Positions 56,434 through 63,930 of a stretch of 64,000 bases of DNA are shown here, in pieces. The position numbers and the translations under genes were made by a program. The DNA is from Sphingomonadales bacterium UBA656 (GTDB lineage Bacteria; Pseudomonadota; Alphaproteobacteria; Sphingomonadales; Sphingomonadaceae), in the NCBI GenBank assembly GCA_002299895.1, contig DBOC01000004.1, positions 19,699-83,698 on the forward strand. The letters are read 5' to 3'. The notes below the pieces were generated by a model that was not told the DNA's origin, searched no databases, and worked only from the letters and a program-made list of their open reading frames with translations. The number at the start of each line of letters is the position of its first letter. The stretch's first letter is position 1.

Positions 56434-57475
56434 ATCCCAACAGATCGTGCTTTTTCAACGTGTGGCGTAATTGGTCATAGCTGAGATTAAGCGCCTTAGC
56501 GGTCTGCCGCTGGTTATAACGACACTTTGCTAGAGCTTGCTCCAACACAGATTTTTCAAACTTCTCCGTTGCCTCGCGGAAATCCGTTACATCCACTGCT
56601 TGGCTGGGGTCCGTTGTATATTGCGCCTCGGCAACAACATGTTGATGTTGACTGTCGGCATGTACCTGCGCCGGTGCGGAAGCGGCCACCCCGCCGCGCC
56701 ATGGGCTGTCAAATGGATCAAATTGAATATAATCGACCGGCTGCGTCGGATCGGCCCATCGATATACCGCGCGCTCCACAACATTGCGCAGTTCACGCAC
56801 ATTGCCCGGCCAGATATGATTTTCCAAAGCCCGGGTTGCAACTTCGCCAAATCCGGGCCAGCCTTCCCAACCCAATTCCGCTGCCATCTTACGTCCATAA
56901 TATTCGGACAACACCTCAATATCACCTTCACGCACACGCAGCGGCGGCAATGTGATGACCTCAAAGCATAAACGATCCAGCAAATCGGCGCGAAACCGTC
57001 CCTTGTCGACCATATGGGGCAAATGCTCATTGGTGGCAGCTACGATACGCACATCTACGCGCATGGGCCGCGATGATCCAATCCGCGTCACCTCGCCATA
57101 TTCCACCGCACGCAAAAGGCGCTCCTGCGCGCCCATGCTTAAGGTGCCTAATTCATCAAGGAACAAAGTTCCGCCATCGGCCTCTTCAAAGCGCCCCTCG
57201 CGTGCCCGAGTCGCACCGGTAAACGCCCCTGCCTCATGGCCGAATAACTCCGCCTCAATCAGCGTCTCCGGCAAAGCCGCGCAATTTATGGTGACCAAAG
57301 GCCCGTCCCAGCGTGCACTCAAGCGATGCAGGCGCTCGGCAATCAACTCCTTGCCGGTTCCGCGCTCGCCGACCACCAATATAGGACGATTGAGCGGCGC
57401 CGCGCGGCTTGCGCGCTCCACAGCGTCCAAAAATGCCGTTGATTGGCCAATAAATTGAACATTGTCTCTATCCAT
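56432..57475 (-). CDS. pspF: Phage shock operon activator PspF (sigma-54-dependent)
   Basis: A 347-aa bacterial enhancer-binding protein lacking a receiver domain, as PspF does. The AAA+ core starts at once: Walker A GERGTGKE at 36-43, sigma-54 contact loop GAFTGA at 83-88, and Walker B GGTLFLDELGTL near 103. The C-terminal Fis-type HTH (about 310-347) contains CRYNQRQTAKALNLSYDQLR. ATG 57475 starts the family-like MDRDNVQFIGQS; an upstream start is less likely. It is divergent from the psp operon, with the sigma-54 promoter on the other side of the intergenic region. In known systems PspA binds PspF and inhibits it. Confidence 0.94.
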   Translation of the reverse strand: MDRDNVQFIGQSTAFLDAVERASRAAPLNRPILVVGERGTGKELIAERLHRLSARWDGPLVTINCAALPETLIEAELFGHEAGAFTGATRAREGRFEEADGGTLFLDELGTLSMGAQERLLRAVEYGEVTRIGSSRPMRVDVRIVAATNEHLPHMVDKGRFRADLLDRLCFEVITLPPLRVREGDIEVLSEYYGRKMAAELGWEGWPGFGEVATRALENHIWPGNVRELRNVVERAVYRWADPTQPVDYIQFDPFDSPWRGGVAASAPAQVHADSQHQHVVAEAQYTTDPSQAVDVTDFREATEKFEKSVLEQALAKCRYNQRQTAKALNLSYDQLRHTLKKHDLLG

Positions 57476-57574
57476 TTTCAAATATTGGCATATTTCACCA
57501 TAGAGTGGCAATAATTACCAGCACCCGAGCTATGTAAATTTTGAGAAACGGCGGAAATGCGCCAAAAACGCAAA

Positions 57575-57592
57575 TTGGCACGGTCCCTGCAA
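57575..57592 (+). promoter_or_regulatory. Sigma-54 promoter of the psp operon
   Basis: TTGGCACGGTCCCTGCAA contains GG (57577-57578) and GC (57589-57590) exactly 10 bases apart, matching the -24/-12 consensus TGGCAC-N5-TTGCA except for one base. It lies 50 bases before the first psp-operon gene and about 100 bases from the divergent pspF start. That spacing leaves room for PspF enhancer sites. Confidence 0.88.
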
Positions 57593-57641
57593 CGCGTCTT
57601 GCAAGCCAGCAAACACTGGCAAACATTATTGGGAATATAAA

Positions 57642-57830
57642 ATGCGCCAAGATATCGAAACCAGTGATTATCTAAACGAACAAGACAGCCGTCTTTGGCT
57701 GGCGGTTGCTGTGTCTTTCATGATGATCTTTACGAGCTATGCCGTATCGGTTCTAAACCACTATAATGCTGGTGAGATCAGCGCACATACCCAACCGAAT
57801 AGGTCAATCGTTGTCAGCTATCTTGCCTGA
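57642..57830 (+). CDS. Small membrane protein, first gene of the psp operon
   Basis: A 62-aa protein of no family I recognise. A polar N-terminus (MRQDIETSDYLNEQDSR) is followed by one transmembrane helix (LWLAVAVSFMMIFTSYAVSV, about 18-37) and a polar tail (HYNAGEISAHTQPNRS). It is the first gene downstream of the sigma-54 promoter and 109 bases ahead of pspA, so it should be induced with the Psp response. It is not PspB, C, D or G by sequence. The ATG has GGGA about 8 nt upstream. Confidence 0.7.
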   Translation: MRQDIETSDYLNEQDSRLWLAVAVSFMMIFTSYAVSVLNHYNAGEISAHTQPNRSIVVSYLA

Positions 57831-57842
57831 CTTCGATAACCT

Positions 57843-57902
57843 GCGACCGGCGTTCCCCAGCTCCCCCTTCCGCTTCCAAAGGCACCCGGTCGCGACTTTT
57901 TT
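57843..57902 (+). terminator. Possible attenuator hairpin ahead of pspA
   Basis: Perfect 8-bp repeat GCGACCGG/CCGGTCGC (57843-57850 with 57886-57893) spanning a 35-base C/T-rich loop, followed within 3 bases by six T. It sits between the 62-aa gene and pspA. It could be a partial terminator or an RNA-processing hairpin; the long loop lowers confidence. Confidence 0.45.
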
Positions 57903-57939
57903 GAATGAAGTTACCAATATACATTATCGGAGTTACCCT

Positions 57940-58623
57940 ATGGGCATATTTTCACGAACCCGCGATATCATCGCTGCCAATGTGACCGACCTTCTCGATA
58001 AGTCGCAGGACCCCGCCAAAATGATCCGCATGATCATATTGGAAATGGAAGAAACGCTGGTTGAGGTTCGGGCCTCTGCCGCCCGTACGATTGCGGACCA
58101 GAAAGAGCTGCGCCGCCATATCGACAAGTTGAACACGCTTGAAACCGACTGGACCGACAAAGCGCATCTGGCGCTTTCAAAGGACCGTGAAGACCTCGCA
58201 AAAGCGGCCTTATTGGAAAAGCGCAAGGCGACCGATATGAAAGAGCAATTGACCGCGGAGGTTGATGTCCTGAACGATGCGCTGAAGGCGTCCGAGCAGG
58301 ATATTCACAAGCTGCAGAAAAAGCTCGCCGACGCCCGCAGCCGCCAAAATGCCTTGATGACACGTTTGGAAAGCGCCGAAAACCAGGTCAAGTTGCGCAC
58401 GATGTACAATGGCGACAAGGTCCGTGAGGCATTTTCGCGCTTTGATGTTCTCGAGCGCCGTGTTGATGAAGCGCAAGGATATGCTGACGCACTATCTATC
58501 GGATCCGAAGCGCCGCGCACTTTGGGCGACGAAATCGCTGCGCTTGAGAGCTTCGATGTCGTCGACGCCGAATTGGAAGAGATGAAAAAGGCTATGCAGG
58601 CCGACCTGAAGAAGGAGGCTTAA
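57940..58623 (+). CDS. pspA: Phage shock protein A
   Basis: A 227-aa ESCRT-III-like membrane-repair protein and negative regulator of PspF. The N-terminal amphipathic helix MGIFSRTRDIIAANVTDLLD and DPAKMIRMIILEMEETLVEV are the PspA signature. Long coiled-coil helices follow to about residue 180. ATG 57940 has GGAG 8 nt upstream; the frame continues upstream but without similarity. pspB follows after 3 bases. Confidence 0.96.
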   Translation: MGIFSRTRDIIAANVTDLLDKSQDPAKMIRMIILEMEETLVEVRASAARTIADQKELRRHIDKLNTLETDWTDKAHLALSKDREDLAKAALLEKRKATDMKEQLTAEVDVLNDALKASEQDIHKLQKKLADARSRQNALMTRLESAENQVKLRTMYNGDKVREAFSRFDVLERRVDEAQGYADALSIGSEAPRTLGDEIAALESFDVVDAELEEMKKAMQADLKKEA

Positions 58624-58626
58624 ACC

Positions 58627-58911
58627 GTGAACTTTGGCTCCGAAATCATTGTGATACCCGCCATATTTATCGGCCTGCCTTGGCTTATCCTGCATTACGT
58701 CACGCGCTGGAAAACCGCTGCAACGCTGACTAATGATGATGAGCGGATGCTTGGCGATATGCATGAGCTGGCACGCCGGTTGGAAGATCGCCTCGACACC
58801 GTTGAACGGTTGGTGGCGCAGGAAAATCCCAATTGGCAACCGCGCCGCATCGAACTCGATTCACCCGATTTTAACCCAGAAAATGTACGTAGGCCGGAAA
58901 GGAACCGCTGA
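58627..58911 (+). CDS. pspB: Phage shock protein B
   Basis: A 94-aa bitopic membrane protein that senses stress with PspC and releases PspF from PspA. One transmembrane helix (IIVIPAIFIGLPWLILHYV, about 7-25) is followed by a cytoplasmic coiled coil. The family signature EDRLDTVERLVAQENPNWQ corresponds to the E. coli PspB segment ending in PNW. The start is GTG with an ideal GAAGGAGG ribosome site inside the pspA end. The C-terminus extends about 20 residues beyond E. coli PspB (74 aa). Confidence 0.9.
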   Translation: MNFGSEIIVIPAIFIGLPWLILHYVTRWKTAATLTNDDERMLGDMHELARRLEDRLDTVERLVAQENPNWQPRRIELDSPDFNPENVRRPERNR

Positions 58912-58912
58912 T

Positions 58913-59290
58913 ATGTCAGGGAAACACACAAAATTCTATCTCGATAAGCAAAATGCCAAATGGAAAGGCGTCTGCGCGGGCTTAGCCGATTACACGGGGA
59001 TCGATGCAATTTGGTTCAGGCTTGGTGTAATTGCCCTTACTATAGGACAGGGCTGGCCGGCTCTGCTTTACATAGCTGCAGCTTGGATGGCCGATCAAAA
59101 GCCAATCCATCTCTACACCGACGACCGAGAAGAGCAGAAATTCTGGCAAGGCGTGCGGCAATCGCCTGCCCGCACCACCCGCGACATTCGCTCACGTTTT
59201 CGGGAAATCGACCATCGCTTGGCCGTAATGGAAACTTATTATGTCAGCAACAATAAGCAGCTGGCAGAAGAAATCGAAAGCCTGCGGTAA
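58913..59290 (+). CDS. pspC: Phage shock protein C (PspC domain)
   Basis: A 125-aa PspC-domain protein. FYLDKQNAKWKGVCAGLADY and TGIDAIWFRLGVIALTI form the PspC domain with its membrane segment. The cytoplasmic tail ends in REIDHRLAVMETYYVS, then LAEEIESLR, like the E. coli PspC tail (RLREMERYVTS...). ATG 58913 lies one base after the pspB stop with AAAGGAA upstream. It partners PspB in stress sensing. Confidence 0.93.
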   Translation: MSGKHTKFYLDKQNAKWKGVCAGLADYTGIDAIWFRLGVIALTIGQGWPALLYIAAAWMADQKPIHLYTDDREEQKFWQGVRQSPARTTRDIRSRFREIDHRLAVMETYYVSNNKQLAEEIESLR

Positions 59291-59305
59291 TATAGGAGGC
59301 ATGAT

Positions 59306-59632
59306 ATGGATCCCGATAAACTTGCGATGATAACCGCCCTTGGCCCCATGATTGGTATCGGCATTGTTGCGATTTCCGCAGGCTGGGTGCTGACAACATG
59401 GATGCGTATAAAAAACGGCTACCCGCTCGATGGTGCATGGGGCCAAGCCGTGTATCCCAAAAATGATCAGGAAGCCGTTGAGCGGGTCAAGCTGCTGACC
59501 CAAGAAAACGCCCAGTTGCGAGCGGAAATCGGGTCAATAAAAGATCGGCTTGCTAATGTTGAGAAGATCGTTGTCGACGACAGTCATAGGCTGAGATCAG
59601 AAATAGAGGCCCTTCGCGGGCCAAGCAATTAA
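59306..59632 (+). CDS. Psp-operon small membrane coiled-coil protein 1
   Basis: A 108-aa protein with an N-terminal transmembrane helix (MITALGPMIGIGIVAISAGW, about 8-27), a short linker, and a C-terminal coiled coil from about 58. The end (IKDRLANVEKIVVDDS, then LRSEIEALR) lines up with the PspC tail RLAVMETYYVS...LAEEIESLR. Ribosome site GGAGG precedes the ATG, 15 bases after pspC. It is probably a PspB/PspC-tail relative formed by duplication within the operon; no functional data can be inferred. Confidence 0.78.
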   Translation: MDPDKLAMITALGPMIGIGIVAISAGWVLTTWMRIKNGYPLDGAWGQAVYPKNDQEAVERVKLLTQENAQLRAEIGSIKDRLANVEKIVVDDSHRLRSEIEALRGPSN

Positions 59633-59674
59633 GCGATTTAATGACTGCGCATTTGAGAATTTGAGGAGGAAATA

Positions 59675-59947
59675 ATGGGTCCGTTTGAAATGGTCGTTGC
59701 GATCATCCTAATCATCACTGTCGGCAAGATTGTCCAAACAAAACAAAAGGCCAAGCATGGCATTGTTGAGGATCAGGACTTTATGGGCACCAAAACACAC
59801 CGTTTGTTGAACGGTACGGAAACTCAGAAGATGCAGGACGAGATCAAAGCATTGAAGGAACGTATTCAGGTGCTTGAGCGCATCGCGACGGACAACAATA
59901 ATGCCAATGATCTGAACCGTCAGATTGAGGAACTGCGCGGCCAATAA
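59675..59947 (+). CDS. Psp-operon small membrane coiled-coil protein 2 (PspB-like)
   Basis: A 90-aa protein with one N-terminal transmembrane helix (FEMVVAIILIITVGKIV, about 4-20), a polar linker, and a coiled coil ending in LKERIQVLERIATDNN and LNRQIEELRGQ. The ERIQVLERI segment is close to the E. coli PspB segment RERIQALESI. A strong ribosome site, GAGGAGG, lies about 6 nt upstream. Same operon orientation, 42 bases after the preceding gene. Its similarity in layout to PspB suggests the same membrane-adaptor role. Confidence 0.78.
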   Translation: MGPFEMVVAIILIITVGKIVQTKQKAKHGIVEDQDFMGTKTHRLLNGTETQKMQDEIKALKERIQVLERIATDNNNANDLNRQIEELRGQ

Positions 59948-59974
59948 TGGCGCGCGGATTGAAAGGCAGGAACC

Positions 59975-60217
59975 ATGGAACAGGATCCTAATTTCTATAT
60001 CATTATCGGTGCTTTTGCGGTGCTGTCCGTCGGCATTGTCGCTTCGCTCGGGTTACGCGGATGGCGCGACTGGATTGCGCTGAAGCATGCCGAATTGGAC
60101 CTTGCCCGCCGCAGCAGCGATGCGCCTTTGCCGTCAGCTACATCGCGTATTGAAGTCGCTGACTTAAAAGAACGCGTCAAAAAGCTTGAGGCTATTGCCG
60201 CAGGGATTGATATCTGA
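59975..60217 (+). CDS. Psp-operon small membrane coiled-coil protein 3
   Basis: An 80-aa protein: N-terminal transmembrane helix (FYIIIGAFAVLSVGIVASLG, about 7-26), basic stop-transfer GWRDWIALKH, and a C-terminal coiled coil (IEVADLKERVKKLEAIAAGI). The LKERVKKLEAIA segment repeats the PspB-like heptad seen in the two preceding proteins, but the final EIxxLR part is missing. It follows by 27 bases with GGCAGGAA upstream. sufE begins 24 bases later and could be read from the same transcript. Confidence 0.75.
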   Translation: MEQDPNFYIIIGAFAVLSVGIVASLGLRGWRDWIALKHAELDLARRSSDAPLPSATSRIEVADLKERVKKLEAIAAGIDI

Positions 60218-60241
60218 CCCCTGCGGCCATATGCGGGCCCC

Positions 60242-60646
60242 ATGACCACACTTTCCGACATTCAAGAAGAATATGAATTTCTCGAGGCCGACGACCGTTA
60301 TCGTTTGTTGATCGATCTTGGCCGCGAACTAGCGCTTATGCCCGATGCGCTAAAAACCGATGCGACATTGGTCAGGGGCTGTTCGGCGAGTGTCTGGGTG
60401 TATCCCGTGACCGACAATGGGCAACTGTCCTTTATGGCGGACAGCAATGCCGCAATCACCAAGGGCATCATCGCGCTTGTGCTCAAAACGGTAGACGGCA
60501 AAAACGCTGCCGAGATTCTGGGTACGGATATCGAAAATGCCCTCGCCCCGTTTGACCTGAAAAACCAACTCAGTTCAAACCGAACGCAGGGCATTCCCAA
60601 TATGATTGCACTTATCCGCGAAACCGCCGCGCGTTATGCCAACTGA
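60242..60646 (+). CDS. sufE: SufE family cysteine-desulfurase sulfur acceptor
   Basis: A 134-aa SufE-fold protein that accepts persulfide from SufS and stimulates Fe-S cluster assembly. The acceptor Cys47 lies in LVRGCSASVWV. The C-terminal GIPNMIALIRETA is typical. It follows the psp genes by 24 bases but is probably a housekeeping gene that merely adjoins them. It converges on the PepSY gene and overlaps its end by 13 bases. Confidence 0.92.
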   Translation: MTTLSDIQEEYEFLEADDRYRLLIDLGRELALMPDALKTDATLVRGCSASVWVYPVTDNGQLSFMADSNAAITKGIIALVLKTVDGKNAAEILGTDIENALAPFDLKNQLSSNRTQGIPNMIALIRETAARYAN

Positions 60647-61974
60647 GCCGGTCTAACACCCAGCCACATCGCAAATGCGGGTAAGCGAGGCAACAACAAC
60701 CGATCAAACAGCCATAAAGCCAGCAGCGAAATCGCAAGCAACGGCAACAATATGGCCATCACAACAATGATCACCGCGACGCCGCGTATTTTCTGCGGCA
60801 CAGCAGGCGCAATGGGCGCCCCAAGCGTATCAAAGGGCTTACGCCGTCGCCACATCATAAAACCCGATATCACCAAAGTGATCAGGCCCAACGCGGTGAG
60901 AACGCCGATCAGCTGATTGATCCAGCCAAAAAGCTGCCCCTCATGCCAAGCAATTCCATAATTCACAGCTTGGTCAATGACATGCTTATCGGCGAAGCCC
61001 GTGCGTGACATCTCCTTGCCCGTCGCAACATCGAAGGTAATACTACGGTTTAGGGGCCTGTTTTGCGCCTCCGACTTAATCGTCCACGCCATGGGTGTGG
61101 GTGGACCAAAACGTTCGGGTGCGCCCGGTGGCTTCACGAAAACGGGATGCGGTAGATTTTCCAATTTCGCTTTAGCCACCATGTCGGCGAGGCCAACCAG
61201 CGGCACGCCAGCAGCCTGCATTTTCATCATTGCATCATGATCATGCTCGGCATGTGGGGCATGGACTCCAGTTTTCCAGTCTTGTACGCCTTGAACAAGG
61301 CCAAGCTCCGCCCTTGCCACGCGAAAGGCATCGCCCCAGACACTAGCCCAGGGCAATCCTGTCGTCAGTAAAACAAGCGCGAGCCCAGAAACCCAAAAAC
61401 CCGTCACCGCATGAAGGTCGCGCAGGAACAGGCGCTTGCCCCGGTTCAATCTGGGCCAAAGAACGCCGCTGAGCCCCTGCCCCCGCGGCCACCACATATA
61501 AAGGCCGGTCAGGATCATCACGATGGCCCAACAGGCGGCCAATTCGACAATCCAATCGCCAACCCTACCGATCAAAAGCGAACCATGGATACGCGAGACC
61601 GTTGCGGAAATGCGACTTTCTGGGTCCACACTCCCTAAAACCTCGCCCTGCGGCGATACATAAACATCACGCATGGAGCGGCCATCGGCTAACCCTACAT
61701 GAATAACTGCGGCATCCCCTTCCCGCGCGGGTAACCTGTAGCTATGAAACTGCGCACCCGGATAAGCATCCATGACCGCCGCCAATTGCGCATTGGGGGA
61801 CACAGACTCATGCGTTGAATGATTGCTAAAAGCGCGCTCCTCCCAACGGTCCAATTGCGGCTTAAACAAATAGATTGCACCCGTTGTCGCCAGCACGAGA
61901 ATAAGCGGCATAACGAACAAAGAGGCATAAAAATGCCAGCGCCAAATTGTGCGATAGAATGACGTATTTTCCAT
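60634..61974 (-). CDS. PepSY-associated TM helix domain protein
   Basis: A 446-aa inner-membrane protein of the PepSY_TM family, often linked to siderophore-iron reduction. TM1 is in RTIWRWHFYASLFVMPLILV. TM2-3 (about 143-160 and 185-210) flank a short loop with the AVTGFWVSGLALVLLTTGLP segment. A large periplasmic PepSY region with His-rich HAPHAEHDHDAMMKM lies near 250, and TM4-5 are at the C-terminus. ATG 61974 begins MENTSFYRTIWRW. A tight small gene and a DUF2946-like gene lie directly upstream on the same strand. Confidence 0.88.
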   Translation of the reverse strand: MENTSFYRTIWRWHFYASLFVMPLILVLATTGAIYLFKPQLDRWEERAFSNHSTHESVSPNAQLAAVMDAYPGAQFHSYRLPAREGDAAVIHVGLADGRSMRDVYVSPQGEVLGSVDPESRISATVSRIHGSLLIGRVGDWIVELAACWAIVMILTGLYMWWPRGQGLSGVLWPRLNRGKRLFLRDLHAVTGFWVSGLALVLLTTGLPWASVWGDAFRVARAELGLVQGVQDWKTGVHAPHAEHDHDAMMKMQAAGVPLVGLADMVAKAKLENLPHPVFVKPPGAPERFGPPTPMAWTIKSEAQNRPLNRSITFDVATGKEMSRTGFADKHVIDQAVNYGIAWHEGQLFGWINQLIGVLTALGLITLVISGFMMWRRRKPFDTLGAPIAPAVPQKIRGVAVIIVVMAILLPLLAISLLALWLFDRLLLPRLPAFAMWLGVRPAQLA

Positions 61975-61975
61975 T

Positions 61976-62086
61976 CTAGCAACTCCCACACACGGTTTTA
62001 AGGCTGCCCGTATTGGCTTGTTCCGTAGGCGTAATGATGAACGATAAGCACGCCGCAGTGGCGCGCAAAATAGACAAAAATGTCAT
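61976..62086 (-). CDS. Small 36-aa protein ahead of the PepSY gene
   Basis: Short frame with a good ribosome site (AGGAAAA about 6 nt before the ATG). It encodes a mildly hydrophobic N-terminus (MTFLSILRATAACLSFIITP) and ends in TVCGSC. Its TAG is one base before the PepSY ATG, so it could couple translation of that gene. Its family is unknown. The CxxC end is suggestive of metal or redox binding, but that is speculation. It could equally be a chance frame acting as a leader. Confidence 0.4.
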   Translation of the reverse strand: MTFLSILRATAACLSFIITPTEQANTGSLKTVCGSC

Positions 62087-62137
62087 GATGTTTTCCTAAA
62101 TCTAAACGAGAAATGAGCCGCGAAGCAGCCCGTCGGT

Positions 62138-62530
62138 TTAGATGTAAGAAGGTGGCCCAATGGCCGGCGGCGGCGGTGCAGCGAGGCCAGAGCCTATCGA
62201 TACTTCGCGTTTGGCAAAAACCGGTACGACCAGCGCCACTGGGGGCATCGCAATTTGCAGAGCATTAGCAGGAAAATCCGCTGCCATTGCAGCACCTGCA
62301 AAAGCACAAGGTTGGTGTTCAACAGATTTGCCTTTTAAGGGATCTTGCTTGTGCAGCTTGCCGGATTTGTCCATCCAGACGGTCTGGGTGTCCATACCTG
62401 CGCAGATGGTGAGCGCAAAACCACGTTCCGATGACGGCATATAGCCGGATGGAATGACAACGCGCATCGCCAGTGCCATCAGTATAAATACTGCAGCAAA
62501 GTTCCGTAAAGGCGTCACAGCGAAACTCAC
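62138..62530 (-). CDS. DUF2946-like membrane-anchored protein
   Basis: A 130-aa protein with an N-terminal hydrophobic helix (FAAVFILMALAMRVVIPSGY, about 11-30), then PSGYMPSSERGFALTICAGMD. A CxxxxxMAAD-like region with HQPCAFAGAAMAADFP near 72-88 follows, and the C-terminus is Pro-rich (APPPPAIGPPSYI). The PSGYMP, ICAG and single-Cys layout matches DUF2946 proteins, frequently found beside TonB-dependent or PepSY metal-uptake genes. Together with the downstream small gene and PepSY protein it suggests a metal-related transcript; function is not proven. Confidence 0.7.
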   Translation of the reverse strand: MSFAVTPLRNFAAVFILMALAMRVVIPSGYMPSSERGFALTICAGMDTQTVWMDKSGKLHKQDPLKGKSVEHQPCAFAGAAMAADFPANALQIAMPPVALVVPVFAKREVSIGSGLAAPPPPAIGPPSYI

Positions 62531-62569
62531 GCGTGCCCTATAGGCTCGCCGCTGGGGTCGAACAAGAGG

Positions 62570-63103
62570 CTAGCCTCTCCACGCGCGGCGTTCTTCCGCA
62601 ACGCGCAGGACGTCATAGGCTGCTTGACCGGCCTGAAACGCCTTGGCGGCATCGGCATTGCCGGGGTTCACATCAGGATGCGTTTCCTTGGCAATTTTGC
62701 GCCACGCTTTTTTAGCGTCTTCAAACGTAGAATCGCTTTCGAGGCCTAAAATATCCAACGCGTGCATTTCATCACGACTGCGGCTGCCGTCACCAGAGCC
62801 TGCCCAGCTATAATGCGCGGATTCCTTATAGCCGGAAAAATCCCGACGTTCATTGGCTTCCCGTTCGTCCGCCTCTTCTTTGGTCAGCCCCTCAAAATAG
62901 TCATAACCGCGATTATACTCGCCCGCATGCTCTTCACAGAACATCCAACGGTCCGGATTATTGGGCGATTTTGGCGCGGGGCAGTCTCCGGCCTTGTTGC
63001 AGCCATATCGATCACACAGGCGCACTTGCTGCGCCTCGCTGCTGCTGCCGTAGCCGCGCCAGCGGGGAAAGCCCCAGTCATTTCGTCGTGTAGATCGGAC
63101 CAT
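62570..63103 (-). CDS. J-domain protein with N-terminal Cys-rich motif
   Basis: A 177-aa protein. The C-terminal J domain (about 113-177) has the essential HPD at 142-144 in AKETHPDVNPGNADAAK, so it should stimulate a DnaK-type Hsp70. The N-terminal part holds Cys30, Cys35, Cys41, Cys56 and His59 (LCDRYGCNKAGDC, MFCEEHAGEYN), which look like a small zinc site. The middle (75-110) is charged and probably disordered. The J domain at the C-terminus marks it as a specialised co-chaperone rather than DnaJ itself. Clients are unknown. Confidence 0.85.
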   Translation of the reverse strand: MVRSTRRNDWGFPRWRGYGSSSEAQQVRLCDRYGCNKAGDCPAPKSPNNPDRWMFCEEHAGEYNRGYDYFEGLTKEEADEREANERRDFSGYKESAHYSWAGSGDGSRSRDEMHALDILGLESDSTFEDAKKAWRKIAKETHPDVNPGNADAAKAFQAGQAAYDVLRVAEERRAWRG

Positions 63104-63153
63104 GCCGCCGACTTAGCGACGGCATGGACGTTTTGCTAGGGGCGTAAACGCAA

Positions 63154-63786
63154 TTATGCGCCGGACATCCCGCCACCCATCATCGGATTGGCAAAGAATG
63201 TCGAATAAAGCAGCGCCGCAACGATGCCAGACATGATCAGCGCGACAACGACATAAATGAGCACAATAACCACCGTAAAGCCGGCAATCTTTTCCTTTGG
63301 AACGCCCATTACCGGATTTAGCCCACAATAAATCAGGTACACCACATAGACCATCGCTGCAAAGCCAAGCACTGCGCCCAAAAAGGGTATCCAGCTTAGC
63401 AGCGCTACGACCCAACTCGGCGTGCTGGCGTACGCCATCAACTTCATGGCCTGCACTTTGTCCGAAGTGCCGTTAAAGCTTGGAGAGACGAGCTTAACCA
63501 TCGTTCCCATTACAAGCAACGACACAAGCGACACAATGAGGCTCAAGAGTGCCATGCCCGCGATAGCCATAAGGTCCAACGGCATGCCGTCACCAAAGCC
63601 CATCATGTCCGCAGCTGAGATACCCAACAGCCCCGTAAACAATATTGTGGAGGCCAAAGGTATCAGCGCCAAAGGCATTGCGTAACCCGTGAACAGTCCT
63701 CCGATCGTCGCAGGCTCCGATGTAATGACCTTCCATTCATCCGTCGGCTTCAAAATGATATTCTTGGCGCGTTCCACAATCGACAT
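63154..63786 (-). CDS. Yip1 domain family membrane protein
   Basis: A 210-aa Yip1-like integral membrane protein. The N-terminal MSIVERAKNIILKPTDEWKV and ITSEPATIGGLFTGYAMPLA are characteristic of this bacterial family. Five hydrophobic segments follow (for example MAIAGMALLSLIVSLVSLLV and VVIVLIYVVVALIMSGIVAA), ending in a Gly/Met-rich tail. Function is unknown. ATG 63786 is chosen over a frame that extends 14 codons further. Confidence 0.85.
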   Translation of the reverse strand: MSIVERAKNIILKPTDEWKVITSEPATIGGLFTGYAMPLALIPLASTILFTGLLGISAADMMGFGDGMPLDLMAIAGMALLSLIVSLVSLLVMGTMVKLVSPSFNGTSDKVQAMKLMAYASTPSWVVALLSWIPFLGAVLGFAAMVYVVYLIYCGLNPVMGVPKEKIAGFTVVIVLIYVVVALIMSGIVAALLYSTFFANPMMGGGMSGA

Positions 63787-63930
63787 TGACTTAGCCCTCC
63801 AGAATTGGCTTGCGATTGAACAGAACATATTGGTGCCAATAAGTAAATATTGACGTTTGCGTTAACGTAGAAGGAAATATGCAACCCGTTTCTGGGATTG
63901 GCCGCGCGATGTGCGCGCATGGGTTAAAAA

